From assembly GCF_001612725.1 (NCBI RefSeq), contig NZ_BDAZ01000072.1:1-64000 (forward strand): DNA of 64,000 nucleotides, in the 5' to 3' direction. The notes below the pieces were generated by a model. It made no database searches. It was not told the DNA's origin and saw nothing but the letters and a program-made list of their open reading frames with translations. Shown here one piece after another: positions 8,903 through 16,634 of this stretch. Position numbers and translations under genes: made by a program. The DNA comes from Nocardia anaemiae NBRC 100462. Its GTDB lineage: Bacteria; Actinomycetota; Actinomycetes; Mycobacteriales; Mycobacteriaceae. The number at the start of each line of letters is the position of its first letter. Positions within the stretch are counted from its first letter, which is position 1.

Positions 8903-9589
8903 ATGGCCGGCGTCGACAACATGGTTCCCATGCCTCTTCGGGTCACCTCTGCGGTGATCGCGGAGCAGCTGCGGGAACTGATCCTGGATGGCAGCTTCGC
9001 CCCGGGGGAGCAGATCAGCGAATCGCAACTAGCCGCCCGGCTGCAGATGAGCCGCGGTCCCGTCCGAGAGGCCGTCCAGCGCCTCGCCCAAGAGGGACTC
9101 CTGGTCAACCACCGCAACCGCGGTGTCTTCGTCGTCGATCTCGACATCAGCGACATCGAGGACATCTACCGTGGCCGGCGCGCTGTCGAGAAGGAAGCGG
9201 CGAGCACCGTGTACGAACGCGGGATTCCGGCCGAACTCGTGGATCGTCTCCAGGAAATTCTGCAAAACATCGCCCAGTACATGAATGCCGGCGACTGGAA
9301 AAGACTCGCCCGCGAGGACCTCCATTTCCACGAAACGATGGTCGAGGCCGCGCAAAGCCCACGGCTGAGCCGTATGTTCTCCACACTCGCCGCCGAGACG
9401 ATGCTGTGCATGTCGGCTTTTGATGCTCGGTACATCCGGCCGCCTACGGCGATCGAGGAACACCAGCGGTTGCTCGATCGGTTGCTCGGTGGTGATCTCC
9501 CCGAGATGCTGGCAGAAATCGATCGGCACATGACCGACGCGGTCGACTCGCTGACAAGCGCACGCCGCGAACGCGACGGCGACCGGTAG
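8903..9589 (+). CDS. GntR-family regulator, FCD subfamily, no. 2
   Basis: The protein has 228 residues: a winged-helix domain with LQMSRGPVREAVQRLAQEGLLVN read within residues 48-70 and HRNRGVFVVDL, then an FCD domain with EDLHFHETMVEA as the likely metal/ligand site. The ATG at 8903 has only AGCAGCAAC before it; an internal ATG ten codons on is possible. It stands alone, preceded by operator D and followed by 434 bases without a gene and then the operator-rich HAD promoter. It is a good candidate for the regulator of the 10024-14689 operon. Confidence 0.88.
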   Translation: MAGVDNMVPMPLRVTSAVIAEQLRELILDGSFAPGEQISESQLAARLQMSRGPVREAVQRLAQEGLLVNHRNRGVFVVDLDISDIEDIYRGRRAVEKEAASTVYERGIPAELVDRLQEILQNIAQYMNAGDWKRLAREDLHFHETMVEAAQSPRLSRMFSTLAAETMLCMSAFDARYIRPPTAIEEHQRLLDRLLGGDLPEMLAEIDRHMTDAVDSLTSARRERDGDR

Positions 9590-9934
9590 GCCCTCGATCT
9601 CCTGCCTGGCCGTGTCGCTCCCGTGTCGCTGTTTCGTCGTCGCAGCAGATGGTTCTCGATGGCGTCCAGCTCGGCGCCCACTCACATCCCCGATCTCCGG
9701 TTCACCCGGACACACCCAACGACGGTCGGACCGTAGGTGTACCTGAAGCCGTCACCAGGCCGGCCCGATTCGTAATCCCGCACCCAAACCTCCACGCCGA
9801 CATGATCATCCACGCGGCGATGCAGTGCCCCCTCGAGCCCAAGATCGGTTCTCGACAATTCAGGTGTCTTCGCCGGTTGCTCCTACCGGACCGCCTTTAC
9901 CACCGCACCTAGGCTCACGTTTACGCCTCCAGTC

Positions 9935-9947
9935 GTTGACAGTCGAC
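9935..9947 (+). promoter_or_regulatory. Putative FCD/GntR operator, copy E
   Basis: GTTGACAGTCGAC matches the consensus exactly. It is the first of three sites in front of the HAD-RidA operon, 28 bases from the start of copy F. Confidence 0.6.
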
Positions 9948-9962
9948 AAGTGCGGTCGTATC

Positions 9963-9996
9963 GTCGACAATCGACGAGATTGTCGACAATCGACGA
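9963..9996 (+). promoter_or_regulatory. Tandem FCD/GntR operators, copies F and G
   Basis: The 15-mer GTCGACAATCGACGA occurs twice, at 9963-9977 and 9982-9996, 19 bases apart. That is close to two helical turns and suggests cooperative binding on one face. The pair ends 27 bases before the HAD ATG and overlaps any promoter there. Confidence 0.7.
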
Positions 9997-10023
9997 TACT
10001 TGGCACGAAGTGATGGAGGAGTC

Positions 10024-10710
10024 ATGGCATTCGAAACCAAACCGAAGTTCGTTACGTTCGACATGAACGGAACGCTGATCCACTTCCGGATCAATGACGC
10101 GATCCGTGAGATCTTGGGCGACCGGCTGTCGGCCGAACTCGCCGATGATTACTTGCGGGCCTGCAAGGCGTACCGGATCGACGAGTGCATGGGCGACTAC
10201 AAACCGTTCCACCAGATCGTCGCCAACTCCATGGAACGCGCCTCCCGTAGGGTCGGCATTGAGTACCGTGCGGGCGACGCGCGGGCGGTCTACGAGATCA
10301 TCCCCACCTGGGGTCCCTACCCCGGTGTCACTGAGGCACTGAACCGCCTGGCCGAGGAAGTCCCGCTGGTCATCATCACCAACAGCGACGACGCGCATGC
10401 GACGCGCCTGGTGGAGAACCTTGAGGCTCCGTTCGATGTCGTGATTACTGCCGAGCAGATGGGCGTCTACAAGCCACGGCTGGGTGCCTTTGAGTACATG
10501 TTCGACAAGCTGGGCGCGGCACCCGAGGAGATCGTGCACGTCTCGGCGAGCCCGATGTACGACCACCGATCCGCGGCCATCATGGGTATCAAGAACAAGG
10601 TGTATGTGGACAGGGGCTTCGAGGCCGACGAGCACTGGCTCGGCTACGAACGGATCACCGACATCGCCGACCTCCCTGTCATCTTCGGCCTCCCACGTCC
10701 TACCGCTTAG
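10024..10710 (+). CDS. HAD hydrolase, haloacid dehalogenase type II
   Basis: The protein has 228 residues. HAD motif I is FDMNGTLIHF with nucleophile Asp13; motif II is IITNSDDA; the motif III lysine is in GVYKPRLGAFEYM; the motif IV region is HVSASPMYDHRSAAIMG. The second motif-I position is Asn rather than the Asp used by phosphatases, as in 2-haloacid dehalogenases, so C-halogen or similar hydrolysis fits better than phosphate. The ATG at 10024 follows GGAGGA. It is the first gene of a HAD-RidA-PLP enzyme-SDR-oxidase operon controlled by three operators. A paralogue starts at position 90. Confidence 0.85.
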   Translation: MAFETKPKFVTFDMNGTLIHFRINDAIREILGDRLSAELADDYLRACKAYRIDECMGDYKPFHQIVANSMERASRRVGIEYRAGDARAVYEIIPTWGPYPGVTEALNRLAEEVPLVIITNSDDAHATRLVENLEAPFDVVITAEQMGVYKPRLGAFEYMFDKLGAAPEEIVHVSASPMYDHRSAAIMGIKNKVYVDRGFEADEHWLGYERITDIADLPVIFGLPRPTA

Positions 10711-10755
10711 TGGATAAGTACAAATGATCGTGATCCACGCAAGGGCGGTGGGGGC

Positions 10756-11241
10756 ATGAGTCCGCCGCTACCTCGAACCGTAAAGGGCGGCTCGGCTTCA
10801 GACCGGCTCAGAACCCTCGGTTTGAAGCTTCCCGTCCTCGCGAGTAACGCGTACTTCGTGCATCACCGGGCGGTGGGCTCCAGCATCCATATCTCGGGCC
10901 AACTGCCTTTCAAGGACGGTGAGCTGCTGGGGCAGGGCGTTGTCGGCCGGGACGTGGAGTTGGAGACTGCGCAGGAGCTCGCGCGTCATGCCGCGCTCAA
11001 CTGCCTTGCTGCCGCGGCGCGGGCGGTGGGAGATCTGGACCGGGTCCGGATCGTGCAGATGCTGGTCTTCGTGGCCAGTACGCCGGACTTCGGTCTGCAG
11101 TCGCGGGTCGCCGACGCGGCCAGTGATTTGCTCATCGAGGTGTTGGGCGAGAACGGACGGCACGCCCGCACTGCGATCGGAGTCGCCGGGCTACCGCTCA
11201 ATACCCCTGTAGAGATCCAGATGGTCTGCACGTCCGCCTAG
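10756..11241 (+). CDS. RidA family protein (YjgF/YER057c/UK114-like)
   Basis: The protein has 161 residues. RidA proteins speed the hydrolysis of reactive enamine/imine intermediates released by PLP enzymes and flavin oxidases. The pattern SSIHISGQLPFKDGELLGQG is split across residues 37-56. Also visible are ETAQELARHAALNCLAA, FVASTPDF and RTAIGVAGLPLNTPVEIQM. The usual catalytic Arg is present in the ARTAIGV context. This subgroup is longer than classical RidA (about 130). It is the second gene of the operon, 45 bases after the HAD gene, and its presence fits imine chemistry by the neighbouring oxidases. Confidence 0.85.
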   Translation: MSPPLPRTVKGGSASDRLRTLGLKLPVLASNAYFVHHRAVGSSIHISGQLPFKDGELLGQGVVGRDVELETAQELARHAALNCLAAAARAVGDLDRVRIVQMLVFVASTPDFGLQSRVADAASDLLIEVLGENGRHARTAIGVAGLPLNTPVEIQMVCTSA

Positions 11242-11264
11242 GCGGCACGCGGGGGCATTCTTCG

Positions 11265-11283
11265 GGACCCGCGGTACGGGTCC
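11265..11283 (+). other. Hairpin between the RidA and PLP-enzyme genes
   Basis: GGACCCG, a five-base loop and CGGGTCC form a perfect 7-bp stem inside the operon. No T-tract follows, so it is more likely a processing or attenuation hairpin than a full terminator. Confidence 0.35.
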
Positions 11284-11342
11284 TGAACTTGCGGCAATCG
11301 AGGGAATGCCTACGCACTCCTTTTCCACTCAAAGACAGATTC

Positions 11343-12461
11343 ATGAGGAACAGCGTGAACCGGCTCCAACGAGCACTCGACGCTCTAGTCGAGCGGGTCG
11401 ACACTCCCGCACCGATTGTGCTGGTCGACGTGATGCAGGGCAACATCGACCGTATGCAGGGCCTTGCCGCCCAGCAGAACGTGGACCTCAGGCCACATGT
11501 CAAGACGCACAAATGCGTCGAAATCGGTCGGCGCCAGGTCGAGGCCGGAGCGGTGGGAATCACCGCAGGCAACGTGGGTGAGGCTGAGGTCTTCGCCGCG
11601 GCCGGGTTCGACGACATATTCATCGCCTACCCGATCTGGCCCGCTGGAACTAAGGGGCCGCGGATCCGCCGACTCGCCGAGACCACCCGGCTGCGGCTCG
11701 GCGTCGACAACTTCGCTGCGATCGATGCCATCGCCGACGCGATGGGAGACGAAGCGGAACGGCTGCAGGTCGTGATCGAGATCGACTGTGGCGCCCGACG
11801 TTCCGGTGCGCCGCCCGAGATCGCGGGAGACCTCGCGGTCACCGCCCGCAAGCGCGGCCTGGTGCCGGTAGGCGTCTTCACGTATCCCGGTCACGGCAGC
11901 TCCAGCCGGGACGCTCGCAAGCGTGCCGCTCGAGACCAGGACGTCGCGCTCACCACCGCAGTGCGCAGCCTCAACGCGGTGGGTATAAGCGCAGAGGTGG
12001 TCAGCGCGGGCTCCACCCCTACCGCCGAGTTCTCCACCAGCAGCGTGATCACCGAGATCCGTCCCGGCGAGTATGTGTTCAACGACTTGAACAACACCCG
12101 GCTCGACGCTTGCACCGAGGATCAGATTGCTCTGTTCGTCGCCGGCACAGTCGTCAGCGACTGGATCCAGGATCAGTGCATCCTCGATGTGGGTACCAAA
12201 GCCCTCGGCCGCGAAGGCAGCCTCGAGATCGGCTACGGTGCCGTCCCCGGCACCACGGCCGTCCTGGCCAAACTCAACGAGTACCACGGATTTCTCCCGC
12301 TGCCCGCCGGCGATTTCCGCCCCGGCATCGGCACCGTGCTTCCGGTAGTGCCGAACCACGTCTGCCCGGTCGTCCTCAATTTCGAGGAATTGATCATCAC
12401 CGACAGCACGGGCACGTCGCTCGAGCGGTGGCCGGTCGATGCCCGCGGATTCCTCAGCTAA
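11343..12461 (+). CDS. D-threonine aldolase/D-serine dehydratase-like PLP enzyme
   Basis: A fold-type III PLP protein (alanine-racemase N-terminal barrel plus the D-serine dehydratase-like C-terminal domain) of 372 residues. The PLP lysine is in LRPHVKTHKCVEIG; IEIDCGARRSG and VSAGSTPT follow; the metal-site His-Cys pair is in NHVCPVVLNFEEL near the C-terminus. Family members use Zn2+ or Mn2+ and cleave D-3-hydroxy amino acids or dehydrate D-serine. A GTG at 11355 with GAGGAA just ahead is an alternative start. Third gene of its operon; it suggests a D- or beta-hydroxy amino acid intermediate (inference). Confidence 0.83.
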   Translation: MRNSVNRLQRALDALVERVDTPAPIVLVDVMQGNIDRMQGLAAQQNVDLRPHVKTHKCVEIGRRQVEAGAVGITAGNVGEAEVFAAAGFDDIFIAYPIWPAGTKGPRIRRLAETTRLRLGVDNFAAIDAIADAMGDEAERLQVVIEIDCGARRSGAPPEIAGDLAVTARKRGLVPVGVFTYPGHGSSSRDARKRAARDQDVALTTAVRSLNAVGISAEVVSAGSTPTAEFSTSSVITEIRPGEYVFNDLNNTRLDACTEDQIALFVAGTVVSDWIQDQCILDVGTKALGREGSLEIGYGAVPGTTAVLAKLNEYHGFLPLPAGDFRPGIGTVLPVVPNHVCPVVLNFEELIITDSTGTSLERWPVDARGFLS

Positions 12462-12527
12462 TCCGTCCCGGAGGGAACCTGGCTCGAGCAAACAACCCGA
12501 GCAATATCTGACAAAGGAGTGTCTGGC

Positions 12528-13262
12528 ATGAGACTTGACAAGGTCACGGCCCTGGTAACCGGCGCCAGCAGCGGAATCGGGGCGGCAGTGAGTTCCCACT
12601 TCCGCCGCGAAGGCGCGCGACTGCTACTCACCGGCCGCAAGGAACGAATGGACAGTACCCGGCTCGAAGACCGGTACGTCCCCGGAGACCTCAACGACGA
12701 GGCGTTCGTCGAGGGCCTGGCCCGGCAGGCCGCCGAGGCGTTCGGCGCCATCGACGTCGTCGTCCTCAACCACGGTCTACAGCTCAGTGGCCCGCTCACC
12801 GACATGGACTACGACGATGCGAGGGATGTGCTCCACACCAACCTGCTCAGCGCCTTCTTGGTGATGAAGCACTTCGCACCGCTGATGCCCGCCGCAGGAG
12901 GTTCGTTTGTCTGCGTCAGTTCCCGGCTCGGCATGGTCGGCAAGCCCGATGAAGTCCTTTACTCCGCGGCTAAAGGAGGTCTCATCATGCTCGCCAAGGG
13001 CGCCGCGATCGAATGGGCCGCACGCAACATCCGCGTCAACGTCGTCGCTCCAGGGCTTACCGCAACCCCGGTCATCGAGGCATCGTTCCAGCGCAGAACC
13101 GACCCCGAGGCCCAGCGCCGCCAGCGCGAGGCCCAGATACCGCTCCAACGCCTCGCCACCCCCGAAGAGATCGCCGACGCCGTACTTTTCCTGGCATCGT
13201 CGGAATCGTCCTACATCACCGGCGCGGTCCTCCCCGTCGACGGCGGCTACACCGCCTTCTGA
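12528..13262 (+). CDS. SDR-family oxidoreductase
   Basis: A classical short-chain dehydrogenase/reductase of 244 residues. The cofactor motif TGASSGIG is near residues 10-17, the NNAG equivalent is LNHG, the catalytic Ser is in CVSSRLG, and the Tyr/Lys pair is in YSAAK. The C-terminus GAVLPVDGGYTAF is typical. The ATG at 12528 has AAAGGAG 8 bases upstream; a GTG at 12519 lies inside that ribosome site. It follows the PLP enzyme and precedes the third oxidase by 20 bases. It probably oxidises a hydroxyl group of the pathway intermediate. Confidence 0.87.
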   Translation: MRLDKVTALVTGASSGIGAAVSSHFRREGARLLLTGRKERMDSTRLEDRYVPGDLNDEAFVEGLARQAAEAFGAIDVVVLNHGLQLSGPLTDMDYDDARDVLHTNLLSAFLVMKHFAPLMPAAGGSFVCVSSRLGMVGKPDEVLYSAAKGGLIMLAKGAAIEWAARNIRVNVVAPGLTATPVIEASFQRRTDPEAQRRQREAQIPLQRLATPEEIADAVLFLASSESSYITGAVLPVDGGYTAF

Positions 13263-13282
13263 ACAACGCAAAGAGGACAAAA

Positions 13283-14689
13283 ATGAAAGGCCTTGCGGCA
13301 ATACCCCGAAACGGGGAACTCGGCTTCTGGATGGCCGGACTCGCGGATGAGAGGCCCACGTACCCTCGTTTCACGGACCTGGATGCCGTGGACCTGGCAA
13401 TCATCGGTGGTGGCTACACAGGCCTGTGGGCCGCGTACTTCGCCAAGAAAATAGAACCTTCACTCTCGGTCGCGGTATTCGAGGCAGAACAGGTTGGCTA
13501 CGGAGCGTCCGGACGCAACGGCGGCTGGCTATCGGCGCTCATTCCAGGAAATCGAGCCACTTTTGCTCGCATATCCGGGGGCGGGGTGGAAGCGAGCCGG
13601 GCACTGCAGCAGGAGTTTATCGCCGGCGTCGACTCAGTCCTGGATATCCTTCAAGCCGAGGGCATCAACGCGGATCAGCACAAAGGTGGCACCCTTACGG
13701 CAGCCCACACCCGGGCGGGGCTAGGCAGGCTTGTAACCCGACGTGAAGCCGATTTGAAATATGGGTTGACCGCGGACGAGGTGCAACTGCTCGCCCGGGA
13801 CGAGTTCCAAAGCAGAATCAACATAGCCACCGTCCATGGAGGTCTCTATTACAAGCATTGTGCGCGGCTCCACCCGGCGAAACTTGTCTATGGTCTTGCT
13901 GACACGCTCACAGACATGGGTGTCAGCATCTACGAAGGCAGCCGGGTCGACAGTATCGATGGGACGACGCTCAGTCTGGTCGGCGGGCGGATGGCCGCGG
14001 CTAAAACGTTCATCTGCACCGAAGGGTATTCCGGACAGCTGCTCGGTAGCAGGACTCTGATACCGATCAATTCCTCGATGATCGTGACCCAGCCGCTATC
14101 GGAGGACGCGTGGCAGCAGATCGGCTGGAACGGCCTGCAGTGTCTCAGCGACTCAGCACACACTTTCATCTATGCACAGCGAACATCGGACGGCCGTATC
14201 GCGATCGGCGGGCGGGGCGCACCCTACCGCTACGCATCCGGCACGGGCGATACCGGTTCCACTGGCCAGTCCACTATTGACCTGCTCTCTGAAAAGCTCG
14301 GCTCCTTCTTCCCCGGTATCGATTTCGAAGTGGACCACGCCTGGTCGGGAGTCCTCGGGGTTACCCGTGACTGGAACGGCGGGGTGCATTGGGATCCAGC
14401 GTCCGGGATTGGATCTTCTGCCGGATATGCAGGACACGGCGTGACGGCAGCCTACGTCGGCGGGCGCACTCTCGCGGAGCTGGCTTTCGAACAAGAGACA
14501 GAAAGGACGACACTTCCCTGGGTCGGCTACCGCGCACGGAAATGGGAACCGGAGCCCATCCGCTGGCTAGGTGTTCACGCAATGTACCGGCTTTTTGGTC
14601 TTGCTGATCAATGGGAAGAGCGCAGGGATTCCCACAAGACCTCGCTCTTGGCCAGATTCGGCAGCAGACTCGCTGGACTGCACGAATAG
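13283..14689 (+). CDS. FAD-dependent oxidoreductase, DAO family (PuuB-like)
   Basis: The protein has 468 residues. After a WMAGL segment comes the FAD motif IIGGGYTGLWAAY, with YGASGRNGGWLSAL typical of the gamma-glutamylputrescine oxidase/PuuB group, and a C-terminal SSAGYAGHGVTAAYVGGRTLAEL. Relatives oxidise primary or secondary amines to aldehydes plus ammonia and peroxide. The frame is open far upstream, but the ATG at 13283 after AAGAGGAC, 20 bases past the SDR stop, is the sensible start. It is the last gene of the HAD-RidA operon. It is distinct in sequence from the 3089/15169 pair. Confidence 0.87.
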   Translation: MKGLAAIPRNGELGFWMAGLADERPTYPRFTDLDAVDLAIIGGGYTGLWAAYFAKKIEPSLSVAVFEAEQVGYGASGRNGGWLSALIPGNRATFARISGGGVEASRALQQEFIAGVDSVLDILQAEGINADQHKGGTLTAAHTRAGLGRLVTRREADLKYGLTADEVQLLARDEFQSRINIATVHGGLYYKHCARLHPAKLVYGLADTLTDMGVSIYEGSRVDSIDGTTLSLVGGRMAAAKTFICTEGYSGQLLGSRTLIPINSSMIVTQPLSEDAWQQIGWNGLQCLSDSAHTFIYAQRTSDGRIAIGGRGAPYRYASGTGDTGSTGQSTIDLLSEKLGSFFPGIDFEVDHAWSGVLGVTRDWNGGVHWDPASGIGSSAGYAGHGVTAAYVGGRTLAELAFEQETERTTLPWVGYRARKWEPEPIRWLGVHAMYRLFGLADQWEERRDSHKTSLLARFGSRLAGLHE

Positions 14690-14802
14690 TGCGACGAACC
14701 AGGCTTCCCACGGCTGCGCGGCGCGCTCGAGGTGCGCCCGGGCCCGCTTGGGCTCGAAACAGGCGCCATCACTGCTGCCAAGATCTGCTAATTGGTAATC
14801 CC

Positions 14803-15021
14803 GTGCTGCCAACAGTTACCGAAAGAAATGACACTGAAATGGGTGAATTGGATCCCGCGCTCGAGCGTGGGCTGCAGCCTAGAAGCGTCTTTGAATACGT
14901 GGCATGGGTCGCGCTTGGCCTGGGCCTCCACTTTTCCGTTGCGACCAATCCGAACTTCAAGTGGGATGTGGCAGCGAAGTGTTTCACGCACGAGTCGATC
15001 CGCCGCGCCCTGATGCTCACG
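14803..15021 (+). pseudogene. 5' remnant of an amino-acid ABC permease
   Basis: From a GTG at 14803 the frame encodes LDPALERGLQPRSVFEYVAW and ATNPNFKWDVAAKCFTHES, matching the first 75 residues of the intact permease at 1405 (IDPALKPRL..., TNPNFQWNVVAKYFTDES). Similarity stops near 15021, where an inverted fragment of the same gene starts. It marks the left end of a collapsed second copy of the transporter operon. Confidence 0.85.
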
Positions 15022-15135
15022 GTCTTTCTTGCCGACCGCACAGAGGCCACCTCGGATGATCTCCGCCATGTAGGCGGCCTGATTCAGGGGCAAGCCGACC
15101 AATGCTGCCATGATGGCTGCCCTCAGAGTATTAAC
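15022..15135 (-). pseudogene. Inverted internal fragment of the same permease gene
   Basis: Read on the minus strand from 15135, it encodes VNTLRAAIMAALVGL and NQAAYMAEIIRGGLCAVGKK, matching VNALITPLMAAVIGL and NEAAYMAEIIRGGFSSVAKG of the 1405 permease. It lies in the opposite orientation to both flanking fragments, so an internal inversion accompanied the deletion that removed the rest of the permease and most of the ATPase. Confidence 0.88.
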
Positions 15136-15165
15136 CCCCAGTCGTTGCTGGAAAAGGTGCTGTAG
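15136..15165 (+). pseudogene. 3' tail of an ABC transporter ATPase gene
   Basis: PQSLLEKVL plus stop matches the last residues (TQAFLEKVL) of the ATPase at 2316. It is followed 3 bases later by the paralogous oxidase gene, the same order as at 3083-3089. Confidence 0.75.
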
Positions 15166-15168
15166 AAC

Positions 15169-16293
15169 GTGGATGGAAAACTCGCCGTCATTGGCCTGGG
15201 CAGCATCGGCAGCATGGCACTGTGGCAGGCCTCGCGGCTGACCGACTCCGTCGTCGGATTCGAGGCCCACTCGCCCGCCCACGGCCGCAGCGCCGTAGGC
15301 GGAGATACCCGCCTGTTCCGCATGGTCTACCGCGGCAACCCCAGCTACTACCCCATTCTGGAACGCTCACGGGATCTCTGGGGCGAACTGGAAGCGGATA
15401 CCGGACAGCACATCCTGACCCGCTGCGGCGGACTCTCCATCGGAACCGCCGACGGGGCCTACCTCCGCAGCCTCCTCGAGACCACCAGAACCAACGGGGC
15501 GGCTCACGAAATCCTCACCCGCGGGGAAATGGCCGAACGCTACCCGCAACACAACCTCCGGGCTGACGACATCGCCGTCTACGACCCCAACGCCGGGGTC
15601 ATACGCACCGATCGTGCCGTCACCGCCGCCGTCACCGCAGCCCAGGCCAACGGCGCGCAAGTCCAGACCCACACCTCCATCGACGCCATCCGAGAAAACA
15701 CACACGGGGTGGTTGTGACTTCGGGTGAGAAATCCTGGACCTTCGAGAACGTCATCGTCTCCTGCGGCGGATGGTCCCAACGCCTCATGCCCGACCATCT
15801 CGCGGCTGCCACGGAAACCAAACGGATCTTCCTGACCTGGTTCGTCGCCCGCGACGCAGCCGAGTTCACACCGGATCGTTTTCCCATTTTCAGCCGACTC
15901 TATGAGGGCCGCTCAATGTATGGGGCCCCCGCCGTCGACGGGGTCACCGTCAAAGCCACTCTTGACGGCCGGGGGACAGCAACATCCGACCCAGGCGGCG
16001 TCGCCAGGGAACTCACCACAGCCGAAATCACTGAGACCACCGAAACAGTCTCGGAATTCTTCCCCTGCCTCATCCCGACGATCGTCCGCTCAGACGCCTT
16101 CCCGGACCTCTACACCGAGGACCGGAATCCGCTGGTGGGCCGGTTCAGCGAGTCGAGCAGGATCTACTGCGCCACCGGCTTCTCCGGCGGCGGATTCAAA
16201 AATGCCACCGGGTACGGCCACATTGCCGCGTACGAAGCGCTCGGCAAACAGTCATTCGAAGGCCTGGAATTCGTACGCCCTCAGCGGTTCTAG
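15169..16293 (+). CDS. FAD-dependent oxidoreductase, DAO family, paralogue of the 3089 gene
   Basis: An intact 374-residue protein that aligns with the 3089 oxidase from MDGKLAVIGLGSIGS to the C-terminal ATGFSGGGFKNATGYGHIAA almost without gaps, with most residues identical. The start is GTG at 15169, in the position of the ATG of the other copy. Differences are spread through the protein, and there is no in-frame stop, so it has been kept under selection while its transporter genes were lost. It may have a shifted substrate range. A promoter is not obvious; it may rely on one upstream of 14803. Confidence 0.87.
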   Translation: MDGKLAVIGLGSIGSMALWQASRLTDSVVGFEAHSPAHGRSAVGGDTRLFRMVYRGNPSYYPILERSRDLWGELEADTGQHILTRCGGLSIGTADGAYLRSLLETTRTNGAAHEILTRGEMAERYPQHNLRADDIAVYDPNAGVIRTDRAVTAAVTAAQANGAQVQTHTSIDAIRENTHGVVVTSGEKSWTFENVIVSCGGWSQRLMPDHLAAATETKRIFLTWFVARDAAEFTPDRFPIFSRLYEGRSMYGAPAVDGVTVKATLDGRGTATSDPGGVARELTTAEITETTETVSEFFPCLIPTIVRSDAFPDLYTEDRNPLVGRFSESSRIYCATGFSGGGFKNATGYGHIAAYEALGKQSFEGLEFVRPQRF

Positions 16294-16352
16294 ACGGGCT
16301 AGACCACTCTGTCAGTGAGTAGTACGGGTCTGGGCATCGCACAGTGTTGCAA

Positions 16353-16475
16353 TACGCCTGTGCTTTCCTCCGAGGACTGCCGGAATGGGCAGACCGGCAC
16401 GGCATCGTATATGTCCTCGGAGGTCCGTGGGTCGCACCGGCAAGTTCTGGCCGACGACTGGGCCCTAACGGTATG
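16353..16475 (+). pseudogene. Remnant of a GabT-like aminotransferase gene
   Basis: The frame encodes AFLRGLPEWADRHGIVYV, which matches TFLHGLRERADQHGIVLI of the intact aminotransferase (about residues 210-227). After a frame change, GRTGKFW matches GRTGKFWGHDW. It occupies the place expected for the aminotransferase in a second copy of the 1405-7922 operon. Both ends are missing. Confidence 0.72.
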
Positions 16476-16607
16476 CGGATGGCGAGGAGGACAGCCCAAA
16501 CGCTGCACTCACGATGTCGCTTTGGGCGAGGAGTTGCGGTGGCAGCATGCACTGCAATGCCCGAGAGCGGCGCACGACACAGGTCCCACGACGTCGGGGC
16601 CTGTATA

Positions 16608-16620
16608 GTCGACAATCGAC
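16608..16620 (+). promoter_or_regulatory. Putative FCD/GntR operator, copy H
   Basis: GTCGACAATCGAC is an exact consensus match, overlapping a TATAGT -10-like hexamer (16604-16609) and ending 14 bases before the GntR ATG at 16635. This position fits autorepression. Confidence 0.65.
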
Positions 16621-16634
16621 AAAGAGAGGGCCCG

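Larger units (their letters stand above)
9590..10023. other. Operator-rich promoter region of the HAD-RidA operon
   Basis: The first 330 bases hold no recognisable gene; the open frame at 9649-9912 lacks a ribosome site and resembles nothing. The last 90 bases contain three exact operator copies (E, F and G) and a GATACT -10-like hexamer at 9995-10000. Confidence 0.5.

Noticed and set aside
11385..12599. 404-codon minus-strand frame opposite the PLP enzyme gene
   Set aside because: High-GC antisense shadow; the plus strand encodes a clear fold-type III enzyme.
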